Assembly (NCBI RefSeq): GCF_900177245.1
Contig: NZ_FXBM01000002.1
Coordinates: 1 to 64,000, forward strand
Direction: 5' to 3'
Origin: Rathayibacter oskolensis
Lineage (GTDB): Bacteria; Actinomycetota; Actinomycetes; Actinomycetales; Microbacteriaceae
Length of the DNA stretch: 64,000 nt
Shown piece after piece: positions 8,529 to 17,579 of the stretch; position 1 is the stretch's first letter, and every line of letters starts with the position of its first letter. A program made the position numbers and the translations under genes. The notes below the pieces were generated by a model, which was not told where the DNA came from, made no database searches, and worked only from the letters and a program-made list of their open reading frames with translations.

Positions 8529-11522
8529 TCAGCAGGTGGCCGCCGCGGAGGGCACCGTCGCCGTGAAGGCCGGCTGGCCGACGGCCGACCCGGTCACGGT
8601 CACGGTGCCGGCCGGAGTCGACTTCAGGCGCGTCGTGAACGCGGCCGAGGCCGAGGATCCGGGGGCGACCGAGGTGAACGACTTCGAGCCGAAGGCGGAC
8701 TCGACGGTGACGTCCGCCGCGACGGTGTCGTTGTTCTTGACGGTCACCGTGAGGACGACCTTGCCGGCGACGCAGCGCGTCGAGACCACCGGAGCGAGAT
8801 CGAGCGTGTCGAGCGACACCGCGGCCGAGGCCGACGTGTTCACGAGCGCGTCGGCGTAGCCGTTGTAGGTCGCGGTGACGCTGCCGACACCGGCGGGAAC
8901 GGTGGCGCTCGCCGAGCCGCCCGCGAGCGGGACGGTGCTCGACCAGGTGCCTCCGGCGAAGGTGACGGTTCCGACGACCTCGCCCTGATCGGCCGCGGCG
9001 ACCGTCGCGGTCACGGTGCGGCCGTCGGCGGTGACCGTGGTCGTGGAGTCGACGGCGGCGATCCCCGTCCAGTCCTTCATCGCGGTGAGGACGGTCTGCG
9101 GGACGCTCACGAACGCTCCGTGGCGGGGGCTGGCCGGCAGACCGCCCTTGGTCGAGACGGTCCAGTCGGCCGACTTCGAGAGGCGCGCGTTCTGCGTGCT
9201 CCCCGCGATCGCCGCGCCGCTGGTGACGAAGGCCTTGTAGCCGCCGCTGCCGTAGTTGTCGACGAGGAACGCGTAGCCGTCGCCGTTCGCGGTGGTGTCG
9301 TTCGGGTCGCCCGCGTTGAGCTTGATGATCTCGGGCCCCTCACCCGCCTGGCCGGTCTCGAGCGAGGTCATGTTCGTGTCGGTCAGCTGCCACGTCGTCG
9401 TCGGGTCGGCGTTCCAGTTCGACGAGGTCGTCGGCGCGGTCAGCACCGTCGACTTCTCGAGGAAGATGTCCTTGCCGGCCTCGAGGGTGCCTGCGGCGCC
9501 GCCCTCCTCGTTCTTGGTGAAGCGGTAGTAGTAGTCGCCGATCTTCGTCACCGTCGAGTCGATCCGCGCGTAGCCCGTGTCCTGCCAGGTGGTCGGCGGG
9601 TAGGTGAAGGTGCGGAAGTCGCGGGTGATCACCGAGAAGACGCGGGAGTAGAGCTTGTCGGTGTTGGTCTTCGTCGCGTCGGAGTAGAGGCGGGACGAGA
9701 AGAAGACGACGTACGACTGCAGGGCGTCGTCCCAGTACGCCTCCGGGGCCCAGGTCATGCCCGCGGCGGGCTGGTTGACCGTGATGCCGGTGTCGACGCC
9801 GTTGGTGCGGTCCCAGTGGACCAGGTCGGTCGACTCCCAGACCTCGATCTTGAGGCTGCCGTTCGACTGGGCGGGGCCCCATCCGGTGCCGCACGAGATG
9901 CAGAGGTCGGTGGCGACCATGTAGTACTTGTCGCCGTTGTGCGAGCGGAGGATGAACGGGTCGCGCAGCCCCTTCGTGTCGGTGGTGGAGGTGATCACGG
10001 CCTTGCCGCCGTTCACCGGCGAGAAGGTGAAGAAGTCGTTGCCCGCCGTCGCCGCCTGGTAGATCTTCTCGTCGCCGTCCGACCTGAAGTACGCCGAGGC
10101 GTAGCCCGCGTCGGGTGCCGTGCGGCCGAGCTCGGCGATCGTGAGGGTGAAGGTCCGCGACTCCGAGACTCCGTTGAGCGTCGCCTTCGCGGTGAGGGTG
10201 ACCGTCTTGTCGCCTGAGCCGTAGGCGGGGCGGGTGACGACTCCGCCGCCCCGGTACGGGTCGGCCGCGCCGACCGCCGGAGCGGTGTAGCCGGTGTTCG
10301 TCGGGGTGACGAGCGCCGGGTCGGAGGAGGTCCAGGTGATGGCGGTGCCGTTCTCGGCGCCCGTCACCACGAGGGGCAGGTTCTCGGTGGTGCGGCTCGC
10401 GAGGGCGAGGGCGTCGAGGTCGTCGTTGATCGTCGGAGCGAGCACGATCACGTCGAAGGTCAGCGTGCTGCCGACGCTCGTGGTGGCGGTGAGCGTGACC
10501 GGGGTGTCCTGCGCGAGGGTGCGCGAGACGACTCCGGTGGTCGAGACCACGGCGGGGTTCGACGACGACCAGGTGAGGGAGACGCCGCTGCTCGTCGCGG
10601 GCAGCGTCAGGTTCGACGAGACCCGATCGAGCGACGGGTTGCCGGCGAGGAGCACGGGGAGGACGTCGGAGCGCAGCAGTGCCGAGGTCGCGGCGGACTT
10701 GGCGGCCGCGGTCGGCATGCTCGAGCCGACCTGGTCGGCGGTGAGCGCGGTGTCCCAGAACTTGACGTCGGTGACGTCGGCGGTGAGCAGGGCGTCGCCG
10801 GTGTAGAGGGAGCGGCCGAGGTAGCCGAGCGTCGAGCCGGACGGGATGATGCTCGCCATCGACTTGCTCGCCGTGACGGTCGAGATCTGCGTGCCGTCGC
10901 GGTAGAGGGTGAGCGTCGTGCTCGAACCGGTGCCGGAGCCGACCAGCGTGAGCGTCGTGAAGCCGGGGTTGAGGCCGCCGCCGGCGGGCAGGCGCGTCTC
11001 GCCGTTGCCGCTGTCCTTCACGCGGATGCCGGAGAGCACCTGGTTGCTGTAGCCGCCCTCCGAGCTGCGCGGGTTCACGAAGACGTGGTTGCCCAGCTGC
11101 GTGGTGTTCCAGGCGCCGACTCCGTCGCCGATCACCCAGCCGAACTGGTTGGCGGCGGTCTGCGTCTTGACGGTGTACTCGACGGCGAAGGAGTTGTCGG
11201 TGCCGGTGACGAGGCCCTTCGGCAGCGCCGCGTAGCCGTTGCCCCTGAACCGCGCGACCTGGTCGCCTCCGGCGTCGGCGAACGAGGTGTCGGTGAGGCC
11301 GGTCAGGGTGGCGTTGCGCCCGTTGCCCGAGATGTCGAGCAGGCTCGAGCTGGCGTGCGACATGTCGTAGTGCGCGGTGGGTGCGGGCACGTCGGCGGCC
11401 TGAGCGGCGACCGGGACGAGGGCGCCTGAGAGGGCGACGCTCGTGCACGCGAGTGCGGAGAGGAGGAGGGAGCGTGCGCGCCTGGGCGCGGCGGCAGAGG
11501 GCTCCGGGGAGCGTCGTCTCAT
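8529..11522 (-). CDS. Secreted LamG-GH43 glycoside hydrolase with Ig-like modules
   Basis: 997 residues. Residues 1 to about 42 form a signal peptide ending AAQA/ADVP. Residues about 45-265 are a LamG/concanavalin-like domain (ISGNGRNATL, WVIGDGVGAW). Residues about 290-470 contain two atypical bacterial Ig-like modules (SLTWSSSNPAVVS, AITWTSSDPALV). From about 480 to 800 comes a GH43 beta-propeller with GLRDPFIL, MTWAPEAYWD and EGPEI, candidate pKa-modulating Asp and acid Glu. The C-terminal 190 residues are two more beta-sandwich modules. GH43 enzymes cleave arabinan or xylan side chains. ATG is preceded by GGAAAGG. A LacI-type operator lies 61 nt upstream. Confidence 0.9.
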   Translation of the reverse strand: MRRRSPEPSAAAPRRARSLLLSALACTSVALSGALVPVAAQAADVPAPTAHYDMSHASSSLLDISGNGRNATLTGLTDTSFADAGGDQVARFRGNGYAALPKGLVTGTDNSFAVEYTVKTQTAANQFGWVIGDGVGAWNTTQLGNHVFVNPRSSEGGYSNQVLSGIRVKDSGNGETRLPAGGGLNPGFTTLTLVGSGTGSSTTLTLYRDGTQISTVTASKSMASIIPSGSTLGYLGRSLYTGDALLTADVTDVKFWDTALTADQVGSSMPTAAAKSAATSALLRSDVLPVLLAGNPSLDRVSSNLTLPATSSGVSLTWSSSNPAVVSTTGVVSRTLAQDTPVTLTATTSVGSTLTFDVIVLAPTINDDLDALALASRTTENLPLVVTGAENGTAITWTSSDPALVTPTNTGYTAPAVGAADPYRGGGVVTRPAYGSGDKTVTLTAKATLNGVSESRTFTLTIAELGRTAPDAGYASAYFRSDGDEKIYQAATAGNDFFTFSPVNGGKAVITSTTDTKGLRDPFILRSHNGDKYYMVATDLCISCGTGWGPAQSNGSLKIEVWESTDLVHWDRTNGVDTGITVNQPAAGMTWAPEAYWDDALQSYVVFFSSRLYSDATKTNTDKLYSRVFSVITRDFRTFTYPPTTWQDTGYARIDSTVTKIGDYYYRFTKNEEGGAAGTLEAGKDIFLEKSTVLTAPTTSSNWNADPTTTWQLTDTNMTSLETGQAGEGPEIIKLNAGDPNDTTANGDGYAFLVDNYGSGGYKAFVTSGAAIAGSTQNARLSKSADWTVSTKGGLPASPRHGAFVSVPQTVLTAMKDWTGIAAVDSTTTVTADGRTVTATVAAADQGEVVGTVTFAGGTWSSTVPLAGGSASATVPAGVGSVTATYNGYADALVNTSASAAVSLDTLDLAPVVSTRCVAGKVVLTVTVKNNDTVAADVTVESAFGSKSFTSVAPGSSASAAFTTRLKSTPAGTVTVTGSAVGQPAFTATVPSAAATC

Positions 11523-11582
11523 CGTCGAGACCTTTCCGGTCGAGGAGGTGCTGGGCCGCCGAGAGGACCTGCTGGCGGCTGG

Positions 11583-11596
11583 TGTTCACGTTAACA
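11583..11596. promoter_or_regulatory. LacI-type operator candidate upstream of the GH43 gene
   Basis: TGTTCACGTTAACA is a CG-centred 14-bp near-palindrome with a single mismatch (ideal TGTTAACGTTAACA), the shape typical of LacI/GalR-family operators. It sits 61-74 nt upstream of the GH43 start, in a promoter position. The cognate regulator is not next door. Confidence 0.6.
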
Positions 11597-11638
11597 TGGG
11601 CCCCGTTGCGGGGCTAGGGCCGAATCCGACGACCCGGC

Positions 11639-12391
11639 TCAGAGCCAGAGCACGACATGCCGCCCGGCGACCCGCTCGACGGCGACCGGCGTGTCGTAGA
11701 GCGCCTCGAGGTGGGGTGCCGTCACCACCTCCGCCACCGACCCGTGGTGGACGACCCGCCCGTCGCGGATCGCGACGATCTCGTCGGCGAACTGCGCCGC
11801 GACGTTGATGTCGTGCAGGACGACCACGACGGTCGTGCCCCGCTCGTCGACGAGGCGGCGCAGCAGCTTCATCAGCACGACGCCGTGGCGCGGGTCGAGG
11901 TTGTTGAGGGGCTCGTCGAGGAGGAGGTGGTCGGTGTCCTGCGCCAGCGCCATCGCGACGAAGGCGCGTTGACGCTGGCCTCCCGAGAGCTCGTCGAGGA
12001 AGCGGCCGCGCACCTCCGAGAGATCGAGCGCCGCGATCGCCGCGTCGACCAGCGCGCGGTCCTCGGGCGAGGTGCCCCGGCCTCCGTGCGGGAAACGGCC
12101 GTAGGCCACCAGCTCCTCGACGCTCAGGCGGATCGCGAGGTGATTGTCCTGGCGGAGGATCGCGAGGCGGGTCGCGATTTCGCGGGAGCGGGTCGTCGCG
12201 ACGTCGAGACCGTCGACGGTGACGACTCCCTCGTCGGCTCTCACGAGACGCCCCATCGCGGCCAGCAGCGTCGACTTGCCGGAGCCGTTCGGCCCGATGA
12301 TCGCGGTGAGACCGGCTCCGATCGCGAGGTCCACGCCGTCGACGGCGACCAGGGAGCCGTGCCTCTTGGTGAGGGAGGTGGTCTGGATCAT
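11639..12391 (-). CDS. ABC transporter ATP-binding protein, iron-siderophore (FepC-like)
   Basis: 250 residues with Walker A GPNGSGKST, Q-loop LRQDNHL, signature LSGGQRQR, Walker B HLLLDEP and H-loop LHDIN. This set is complete, and the sequence style (AILRQDNHLAIRLSVEELVAYGRFPH) is that of the FecE/FepC iron-chelate group. It powers the two permeases encoded directly upstream; its ATG begins one base after the permease stop. Last gene of the importer operon. Confidence 0.95.
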   Translation of the reverse strand: MIQTTSLTKRHGSLVAVDGVDLAIGAGLTAIIGPNGSGKSTLLAAMGRLVRADEGVVTVDGLDVATTRSREIATRLAILRQDNHLAIRLSVEELVAYGRFPHGGRGTSPEDRALVDAAIAALDLSEVRGRFLDELSGGQRQRAFVAMALAQDTDHLLLDEPLNNLDPRHGVVLMKLLRRLVDERGTTVVVVLHDINVAAQFADEIVAIRDGRVVHHGSVAEVVTAPHLEALYDTPVAVERVAGRHVVLWL

Positions 12392-12392
12392 G

Positions 12393-13352
12393 TCAGCGGG
12401 CCCTTCCGGTCAGGACGAGGAGGAGGAAGAGGAGGCCGCCGACGAACTCGATCACGACGGGCAGCTCGGTGCCGAAACCGAGCACTCGGTCGAGGATCAG
12501 CTGCCCTCCGACGAGCGCGACGACGCCGACCAGCACCGCGGCGGGGATGCTGCGCAGATGGCGGTGCCCGACGACTCCGTAGGCGACGTTCGCGACGATC
12601 AGCCCGAAGAAGGCGACGGGGCCGACGAGCGCGGTCGAGGCCGCGACCATGACAGCGATCGCGAGGACCACGTGCATCACCGTGCGTCGGTGCTCGACTC
12701 CGAGCGACACCGCGGTCGCCTCGCCGAGCGCGAGCACGTCGAGCGAGCGCCGGATCGGCCACAGTGCCGCGATCGCCGCGACGACCAGCACGCCGGTCGG
12801 CAGCAGGAGCTCGCGGTCGACCGAGGTGAAGCTCGCGAAGGTCAGGTTCTGCACGATCGCGAAGGTGTCGGGGTCGAGGAGGCGCTGCAGGAACCCCGTC
12901 GCGGAGCGCAGCAGCACGCCCAGCACGAGTCCGGCCAGCACGATCACGTGCAGATCGAGTCTGCGCCGCACGAACAGCCAGGAGTAGAGCGCGACGACGA
13001 CGCCGGTCATCAGCACCAGCTCGACCAGCCAGGTCACCAGCGCGGGCGCCGCGACCAGCAGCGCCGGGCCGATCGCGAAGGCGGTCACCACCTGGATCAT
13101 CAGGAACACCGCGTCGAAACCCATGATCCCGGGCGTCAGGATGCGGTTGGCGGTGATGGTCTGGAAGAGCACGGTCGCGACTCCGATGGCGGAGGCGGCG
13201 ATCGCCATCCCCAGCACGGTGCGGCCGCGGAGCCCCAGGGCGTACTCCCAGCGACCGGGGAGATCGGTGAGGAGGTAGAGGCCGACGACCGCGAGGGCGG
13301 CCGCGGCGAGCAGGAGGAGGCGGGTGCCGGGCGAGGCGAGGCGCAGGCTCAC
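12393..13352 (-). CDS. Iron-siderophore ABC permease (FepG/FecD-like), second subunit
   Basis: 319 residues from GTG 13352; CAGGAGG lies 8 bases upstream, and the start overlaps the stop of the preceding permease by 4 nt (GTGA), a classic translational coupling. About nine hydrophobic helices; FecCD-family features such as ITANRILTPGIMGFDA, LGVEHRRTV and GPVAFFGLIVANVA are visible, and the GPVAFFGLIVA region is the loop contacting the ATPase. Confidence 0.94.
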   Translation of the reverse strand: MSLRLASPGTRLLLLAAAALAVVGLYLLTDLPGRWEYALGLRGRTVLGMAIAASAIGVATVLFQTITANRILTPGIMGFDAVFLMIQVVTAFAIGPALLVAAPALVTWLVELVLMTGVVVALYSWLFVRRRLDLHVIVLAGLVLGVLLRSATGFLQRLLDPDTFAIVQNLTFASFTSVDRELLLPTGVLVVAAIAALWPIRRSLDVLALGEATAVSLGVEHRRTVMHVVLAIAVMVAASTALVGPVAFFGLIVANVAYGVVGHRHLRSIPAAVLVGVVALVGGQLILDRVLGFGTELPVVIEFVGGLLFLLLVLTGRAR

Positions 13353-14287
13353 GGGACGGTCCTCCTGCGCGAGGGGCCGATCAGCAGGCGGAGGAACACG
13401 AGTCCGCCGACGATCCCCATCACCAGCGAGATCGGCAGCTCGAAGGGGAACCGGACGGTGCGCCCGATGATGTCGCAGGCGAGGACCAGGGCGGCGCCGA
13501 GCAGAGCGACCAGGGGCACGGAGCGGCGCATGCTGTCGCCGACCATCCGGCTCACCAGGTTGGGCACGATGAGGCCGAGGAAGGGCAGCGCCCCGGTGAC
13601 CACGATCATGACCCCCGTGACCACGGCGATGACGACGACTCCGATCAGCATCACGGCGCGGGTGTCGAGCCCGAGGCCGCGGGCGGTGTCCTCGCCGAGG
13701 GCCGCCACGGTGAAGCGGTCGGCGACGATCCAGGCGACGGCCGCGGCGGCCGCCGCGACGTAGAGCATCTCGTAGCGTCCGCGGAGGATCCCCGAGAAGT
13801 CGCCGATGCCCCAGTTCAGCAGCTCCTGCTGCGTGTCGGTGCGGTAGGCGAGGAACGTGGTGGCGGCTCCGATCACCCCCGCGTAGAGGATCCCGACGAC
13901 CGGCACGAGCACACTCGAGCGCGACGGGATGCGCCGCGCCAGGGCGAGGAAGCCGAGGACCCCGGCGAGAGCGCCGACCGACGCGAGGGCCGCCTTCGAC
14001 CACATCGGCAGGTCGGGCGCGAGGAGGAGGATCGCGAGCAGCGCCAGGGTGGCAGCGTCGGTCGCGCCGGTGGTGCCCGGTTCGACGAGCCGGTTGCGGG
14101 TCAGCAGCTGCAGGATCAGGCCGATGACGGCGAAGGCGGACCCCGCGAGCAGCAGGGCGAGGGTGCGCGGCAGCCGGCTCTCGACGAGGACGAAGGCGTC
14201 GAGCTCAGCGACGCCGAGGAACAGCGAGAGCGTCGCGAGGGCGGCCACGAGGGCCGTCCCCGCGACGATCAGGGCGCGGGGCGTCAC
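13349..14287 (-). CDS. Iron-siderophore ABC permease (FepD/FecC-like), first subunit
   Basis: 312 residues from GTG 14287, the only reasonable start between the upstream stop and the first helix. The early LPRTLALLLAGSAFAVIGLILQLLTRN segment (Arg-Leu-Pro-Arg followed by an Ala/Gly-rich helix) and the GALPFLGLIVPNLVSRMVG loop are diagnostic for FecCD permeases. It forms the membrane channel with the second permease and lies 32 nt after the binding-protein gene. Confidence 0.94.
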   Translation of the reverse strand: MTPRALIVAGTALVAALATLSLFLGVAELDAFVLVESRLPRTLALLLAGSAFAVIGLILQLLTRNRLVEPGTTGATDAATLALLAILLLAPDLPMWSKAALASVGALAGVLGFLALARRIPSRSSVLVPVVGILYAGVIGAATTFLAYRTDTQQELLNWGIGDFSGILRGRYEMLYVAAAAAAVAWIVADRFTVAALGEDTARGLGLDTRAVMLIGVVVIAVVTGVMIVVTGALPFLGLIVPNLVSRMVGDSMRRSVPLVALLGAALVLACDIIGRTVRFPFELPISLVMGIVGGLVFLRLLIGPSRRRTVP

Positions 14288-14319
14288 GGAGTCGGGATCG
14301 TTCCGCTCTCGAGGCGCGC

Positions 14320-15351
14320 TCAGGCCCGCATCGCGTCGTGCACCGACTCGAGCACGTTCTGCACGGCGGTGAGGCCGTTGATCACGATGTAGAGCTCGCT
14401 GGCGGGGAGGAGGACGATGGCGTCGTCCTGGGCGGCCGGCGTCTGCGCGACGAGGGCGTTGTCGAGGGTCTGCTCGGCCGTGCTGCCCTCGCCGGTGGCG
14501 GCACCGCGGTCGAAGGCGAAGATCCACTCCGGTGCCGCCGTGAGGATGAACTCGTTCGTGACGGTGTCACCGTGCGGCGACCCCTCGGCGCCGGGCAGCT
14601 CCGACGCCGGGACGGCCGGGGTGAATCCGAGTGCGTCGAAGAAGTAGCCGAAGCGCGAGCCCTCGCCGAAGGCGCCGTACTCGCCGCCCGAGACCGAGAG
14701 CACCAGGGCGGTGCCCGACGCCTCGCCGCTGATGGTCGAGACGAGCTCCTCGGTCTCGGCGGCCGCCTCCGCGACCTCGTCCTCGCGGTCGAAGATCTCA
14801 CCGAGCTGGGTGGCGCGCTCGAGAGCCGCCGCGGGGTCGAAGGTGCCGGCGTAGCTCCCGGTCAGGTCGATCGTGGTGGCGATCTCGGACAGCTCGTCGT
14901 ACTGTCCTGTGCTGCGCGCCGCGGTGACGATGAGATCGGGCTCGAGCTCGGCGACGGCCTCGAAGTCGGGCTCGAAGAGCGTGCCGACCGTGGGCAGATC
15001 GGCGTATTCGGAGAGGTACTCGGGCAGCGTCACGTCGGGGATCGCGACGACGGCGTCGCCGGCGCCGATCGTGTGCAGCGTGTCGAGAGTGGCGATGTCG
15101 AAGGTCACGACGGCGGAGGGGGACTGCGGCACCTCGACGGAGTCGCGCGCGACCGTGCGGTCCTCCTGCAGCGACTGCTCGCCGTTCTCGTCGACGAGCG
15201 TGAGCGTGGGCTTCGCGTTCTCGACGACGATCGTGGCGGCGCTGCTGGGAGCCGCGCCGGAGCCTCCGGACGAGCAGGCGGAGAGCAGGAGAGCCGCCGC
15301 GGCGAGGCCGGCGACGGACAGGGCTGTGTGGTTTCTCAGGATGCGGTTCAC
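14320..15351 (-). CDS. Siderophore-binding lipoprotein of iron ABC importer
   Basis: 343 residues with a lipoprotein signal (ALLLSACSSGGSG, lipobox LSAC) and the two-lobed FecB/TroA-like pattern: TFDIATLDTLHTIGAGDAVVAIP, then PTVGTLFEPDFEAVAELEPDLIV, a helix, and GEGSRFGYFFDALGF with IFAFDRG in the C-lobe. It captures a ferric siderophore outside the cell and feeds the permeases downstream. The start is a GTG with almost no Shine-Dalgarno; an iron-box-like element abuts it, so translation may be leaderless or nearly so. Confidence 0.93.
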   Translation of the reverse strand: MNRILRNHTALSVAGLAAAALLLSACSSGGSGAAPSSAATIVVENAKPTLTLVDENGEQSLQEDRTVARDSVEVPQSPSAVVTFDIATLDTLHTIGAGDAVVAIPDVTLPEYLSEYADLPTVGTLFEPDFEAVAELEPDLIVTAARSTGQYDELSEIATTIDLTGSYAGTFDPAAALERATQLGEIFDREDEVAEAAAETEELVSTISGEASGTALVLSVSGGEYGAFGEGSRFGYFFDALGFTPAVPASELPGAEGSPHGDTVTNEFILTAAPEWIFAFDRGAATGEGSTAEQTLDNALVAQTPAAQDDAIVLLPASELYIVINGLTAVQNVLESVHDAMRA

Positions 15352-15369
15352 GAGGGCAGCCTAACCTAA
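15351..15369. promoter_or_regulatory. DtxR/IdeR iron-box-like element
   Basis: On the + strand 15358-15369 reads CAGCCTAACCTAA at its core; against the 19-bp IdeR consensus TTAGGTTAGCCTAACCTAA the right half is perfect and the left half degenerate, 14 of 19 matches. Position directly upstream of the siderophore importer makes Fe(II)-dependent repression likely. It abuts the annotated start codon. A further TTAGG half-like stretch lies about 25 nt upstream. Confidence 0.6.
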
Positions 15370-15404
15370 GCCCAGAGAAGGGTCACCTAACTTCTCGGCG
15401 CGCG

Positions 15405-15788
15405 TCAGATCCCGGTGATCTGGAGGACCGCCGAGACGATTCCGCAGACCACTCCGATGCCGGTGAGCAGCAGGCCGGTCAGACGGAGGACGCGGAACGG
15501 CTCGCTCCGGCGGTGCAGGCGGATCCGGCTGGGCTCGTCCTCGCGGTAGTACACGGTGCGGCGGTCGGAGTCGCGCGGGGTCAGCGGGTCGTGCTCGGCG
15601 AGCGGCCGCGAGCCCACCTCGCCGGCGTCGCTGATCCAGTGCAGCGCTCGGGGCGGGCCGTCCTCGAGGTAGGCGGTGGTCGTGTGCCAGCGCCCGTCCG
15701 CGACCAGGGCGATCAGTGTCGCGGCGAGCACGAGGAGTCCGAGGGGGATGCTGACGAGGGAGAGGACCTCGAGGATCGTCGCCAGCAT
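15405..15788 (-). CDS. Two-helix membrane protein, unknown
   Basis: 127 residues: an N-terminal hydrophobic helix (about 5-30), a hydrophilic central domain of about 65 residues (WHTTTAYLEDGPPRALHWISDAGEVG...) and a C-terminal helix (about 100-125). No family is recognised. It is 69 nt downstream of the KtrB-like gene on the same strand, so co-transcription is possible. It ends 36 nt before the iron box of the siderophore operon. Confidence 0.72.
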   Translation of the reverse strand: MLATILEVLSLVSIPLGLLVLAATLIALVADGRWHTTTAYLEDGPPRALHWISDAGEVGSRPLAEHDPLTPRDSDRRTVYYREDEPSRIRLHRRSEPFRVLRLTGLLLTGIGVVCGIVSAVLQITGI

Positions 15789-15856
15789 GCAGGGCTCCCC
15801 TCGACGCGTTCCGACCGAGGGTAGCGGGCTCGGGCGGCTGGAAGTCGAGAGAACGC

Positions 15857-17236
15857 TCAGCCGATGACGGGGGTCTCCTCGGGATAGCGGAACTGCAGGT
15901 TCCTCCGCCTGATCGCGAGGGCGGAGGCGAGGCCGATCGGTCCGATCCGTCCGGCGAACATCAGCGCGGCGAGGATGTACTTGCCCGCCGGAGTCAGCTG
16001 CTCGCTCAGCCCCACGCTGAGCCCGCAGGTCGCGAACGCCGAGATCACCTCGAAGAGGATGCGGTCGAGCGGTTCGTCGCTCACCAGCATGATCGCAGCG
16101 GTGCCGCCGAGCACGAGGGTGGCGCCGAGGAACGTGACGCTGATCGCCACGCGGAGGGCGCCCTGGGGCAGGGTGCGGCCGAAGACCATGACGTCGCGGT
16201 CGCCCTTCGCCTCCGCGACGATCGCGAGGAAGAGGATCGCGATCGTCGTGACCTTGATGCCTCCCGCGGTGGAGGCGGAGCCCCCGCCGACGAACATCAG
16301 AGCGTCGGTCGCGAGGAGGGTCACCGACTCCGACGCCGCCGGGTCGACGAGGGAGAACCCGCCCGAGCGCATCATGACCGACGCGAAGAGGGCGTGGAAG
16401 AGCTTCTCGCCCGTGGACATCCCGCCGATCGTGTCAGGGTTGCCCCACTCCAGCAGGCCCCAGATCAGTGCGCCGACCAGCATCAGCGCCGTGGTGACGG
16501 TGAGCGTGAGCTTCGCGTGCAGCGACCAGCGGCGCCAGTGATGGCGGCTCAGCATCAGCACGAGGAACACCGGGAAGCCGAAGCTCCCGACGAACACCCC
16601 GATCATGATCGGCACGAGGATCCACAGGTCTCCGTCGAAGGCGGCGAGCCCGCCCTCGTTCGCCGCGAACCCGGCGTTGTTGAACGCCGAGACGGAGTAG
16701 AAGACGGCGTGCCAGGCGCCGAGCGGCACCGACTCCTCGGCGAGGATGAAGGCGGGCATCAGGACGGCCGCGAGGGCGCCCTCGATCACAAGGGTCGTCA
16801 GCACGACGATCCTCAGAAGCGACTGCACTTCGCCGAGCTTGTTCGTGCCGATGCCCTGCTGCGCGAAGATCCGCGAGCGGACCCCGAAGCTGCGGGTCAC
16901 CGCCCGCGAGAGCAGAAGTGCGATGGTCACGATCCCCAGGCCGCCGATCTGGATGGCGAGGAGGATGACGAACTGCCCGAAGAAGGACCAGTGCGTCGCG
17001 GTGTCGAGCGAGACGAGTCCGGTCACGGTCACGGCGGAGAACGCCGTGAACAGCGCGTCGTGGAAGGGCGTCATCCTGCCGTCGGCGGCCGAGATCGGCA
17101 GGGCGAGCAGTGCGGTGAAGAGCACGGCGACGGCGAAGAAGACGGCCAGCGCGAGCACAGCCGGCGAGATCCGCGAGAGCGGGCTCACAGCCATAGCGGC
17201 ATCCGTCGGCTTCCGGTTCAGGCTGCCGTTCCTCAT
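15857..17236 (-). CDS. ktrB: KtrB/TrkH-type potassium uptake channel subunit
   Basis: 459 residues. The four selectivity-filter P-loops are recognisable: FSAVTVTGLVS, YSVSAFNNAGF, MMRSGGFSL and SAFATCGLSVG. This fourfold repeat is unique to the TrkH/KtrB superfamily, which takes up K+ (often with Na+) in response to osmotic need. The NTP-binding gating partner KtrA/TrkA is normally encoded next door, but no such gene is in this window. An alternative start (MAVSPL) lies 14 codons in. A second potassium-type transporter is at 60398-62539. Confidence 0.93.
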   Translation of the reverse strand: MRNGSLNRKPTDAAMAVSPLSRISPAVLALAVFFAVAVLFTALLALPISAADGRMTPFHDALFTAFSAVTVTGLVSLDTATHWSFFGQFVILLAIQIGGLGIVTIALLLSRAVTRSFGVRSRIFAQQGIGTNKLGEVQSLLRIVVLTTLVIEGALAAVLMPAFILAEESVPLGAWHAVFYSVSAFNNAGFAANEGGLAAFDGDLWILVPIMIGVFVGSFGFPVFLVLMLSRHHWRRWSLHAKLTLTVTTALMLVGALIWGLLEWGNPDTIGGMSTGEKLFHALFASVMMRSGGFSLVDPAASESVTLLATDALMFVGGGSASTAGGIKVTTIAILFLAIVAEAKGDRDVMVFGRTLPQGALRVAISVTFLGATLVLGGTAAIMLVSDEPLDRILFEVISAFATCGLSVGLSEQLTPAGKYILAALMFAGRIGPIGLASALAIRRRNLQFRYPEETPVIG

Positions 17237-17579
17237 GGTCGGACTCCGTCAGCCCGTCGCGCCGACGCGCGCTCCGGAGCCCTCGACGACCGGTCGAGGA
17301 TCGTCGGGCTCTCGTACCAGGGGTCGAACCGCATGTGTCCCACCGTACGGAGGGTGCCGGCCGATATGGTGCGCCTGGTTCCTCCGCAGCTCCGCGGAGG
17401 CGGTGCGCTGGTCGTCAGGATCGCCTGGCTCGAAGCGGCGATCCGGAGGCTCGTGCTGGGCGGGCGCTGACCCCGGATCCCCCCGAACGGGCCTTCCGTG
17501 CTCGGATCCGGGCCTCGTGCTGGCAGTCTGGCCGCGGCAGCGCGCATCGGGCGCGGTGGTCCTCGGCGAGGAGAGCTTC
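17237..17579. other. 343-bp divergent intergenic region
   Basis: Separates ktrB (leftward) from an APC permease (rightward). A tiny frame at 17366-17470 (34 residues, ATG, GGAGG 11 bases upstream) is the only candidate gene and is weak. A short hairpin CCTCCGC/GCGGAGG lies at 17381-17400. No convincing operator or RNA gene was recognised. Confidence 0.5.

Noticed and set aside
17366-17470. 34-residue reading frame between ktrB and the APC permease
   Set aside because: Has an ATG and a distant GGAGG, but composition is ordinary for GC-rich DNA and no family is recognised; kept only as a note in the intergenic entry.
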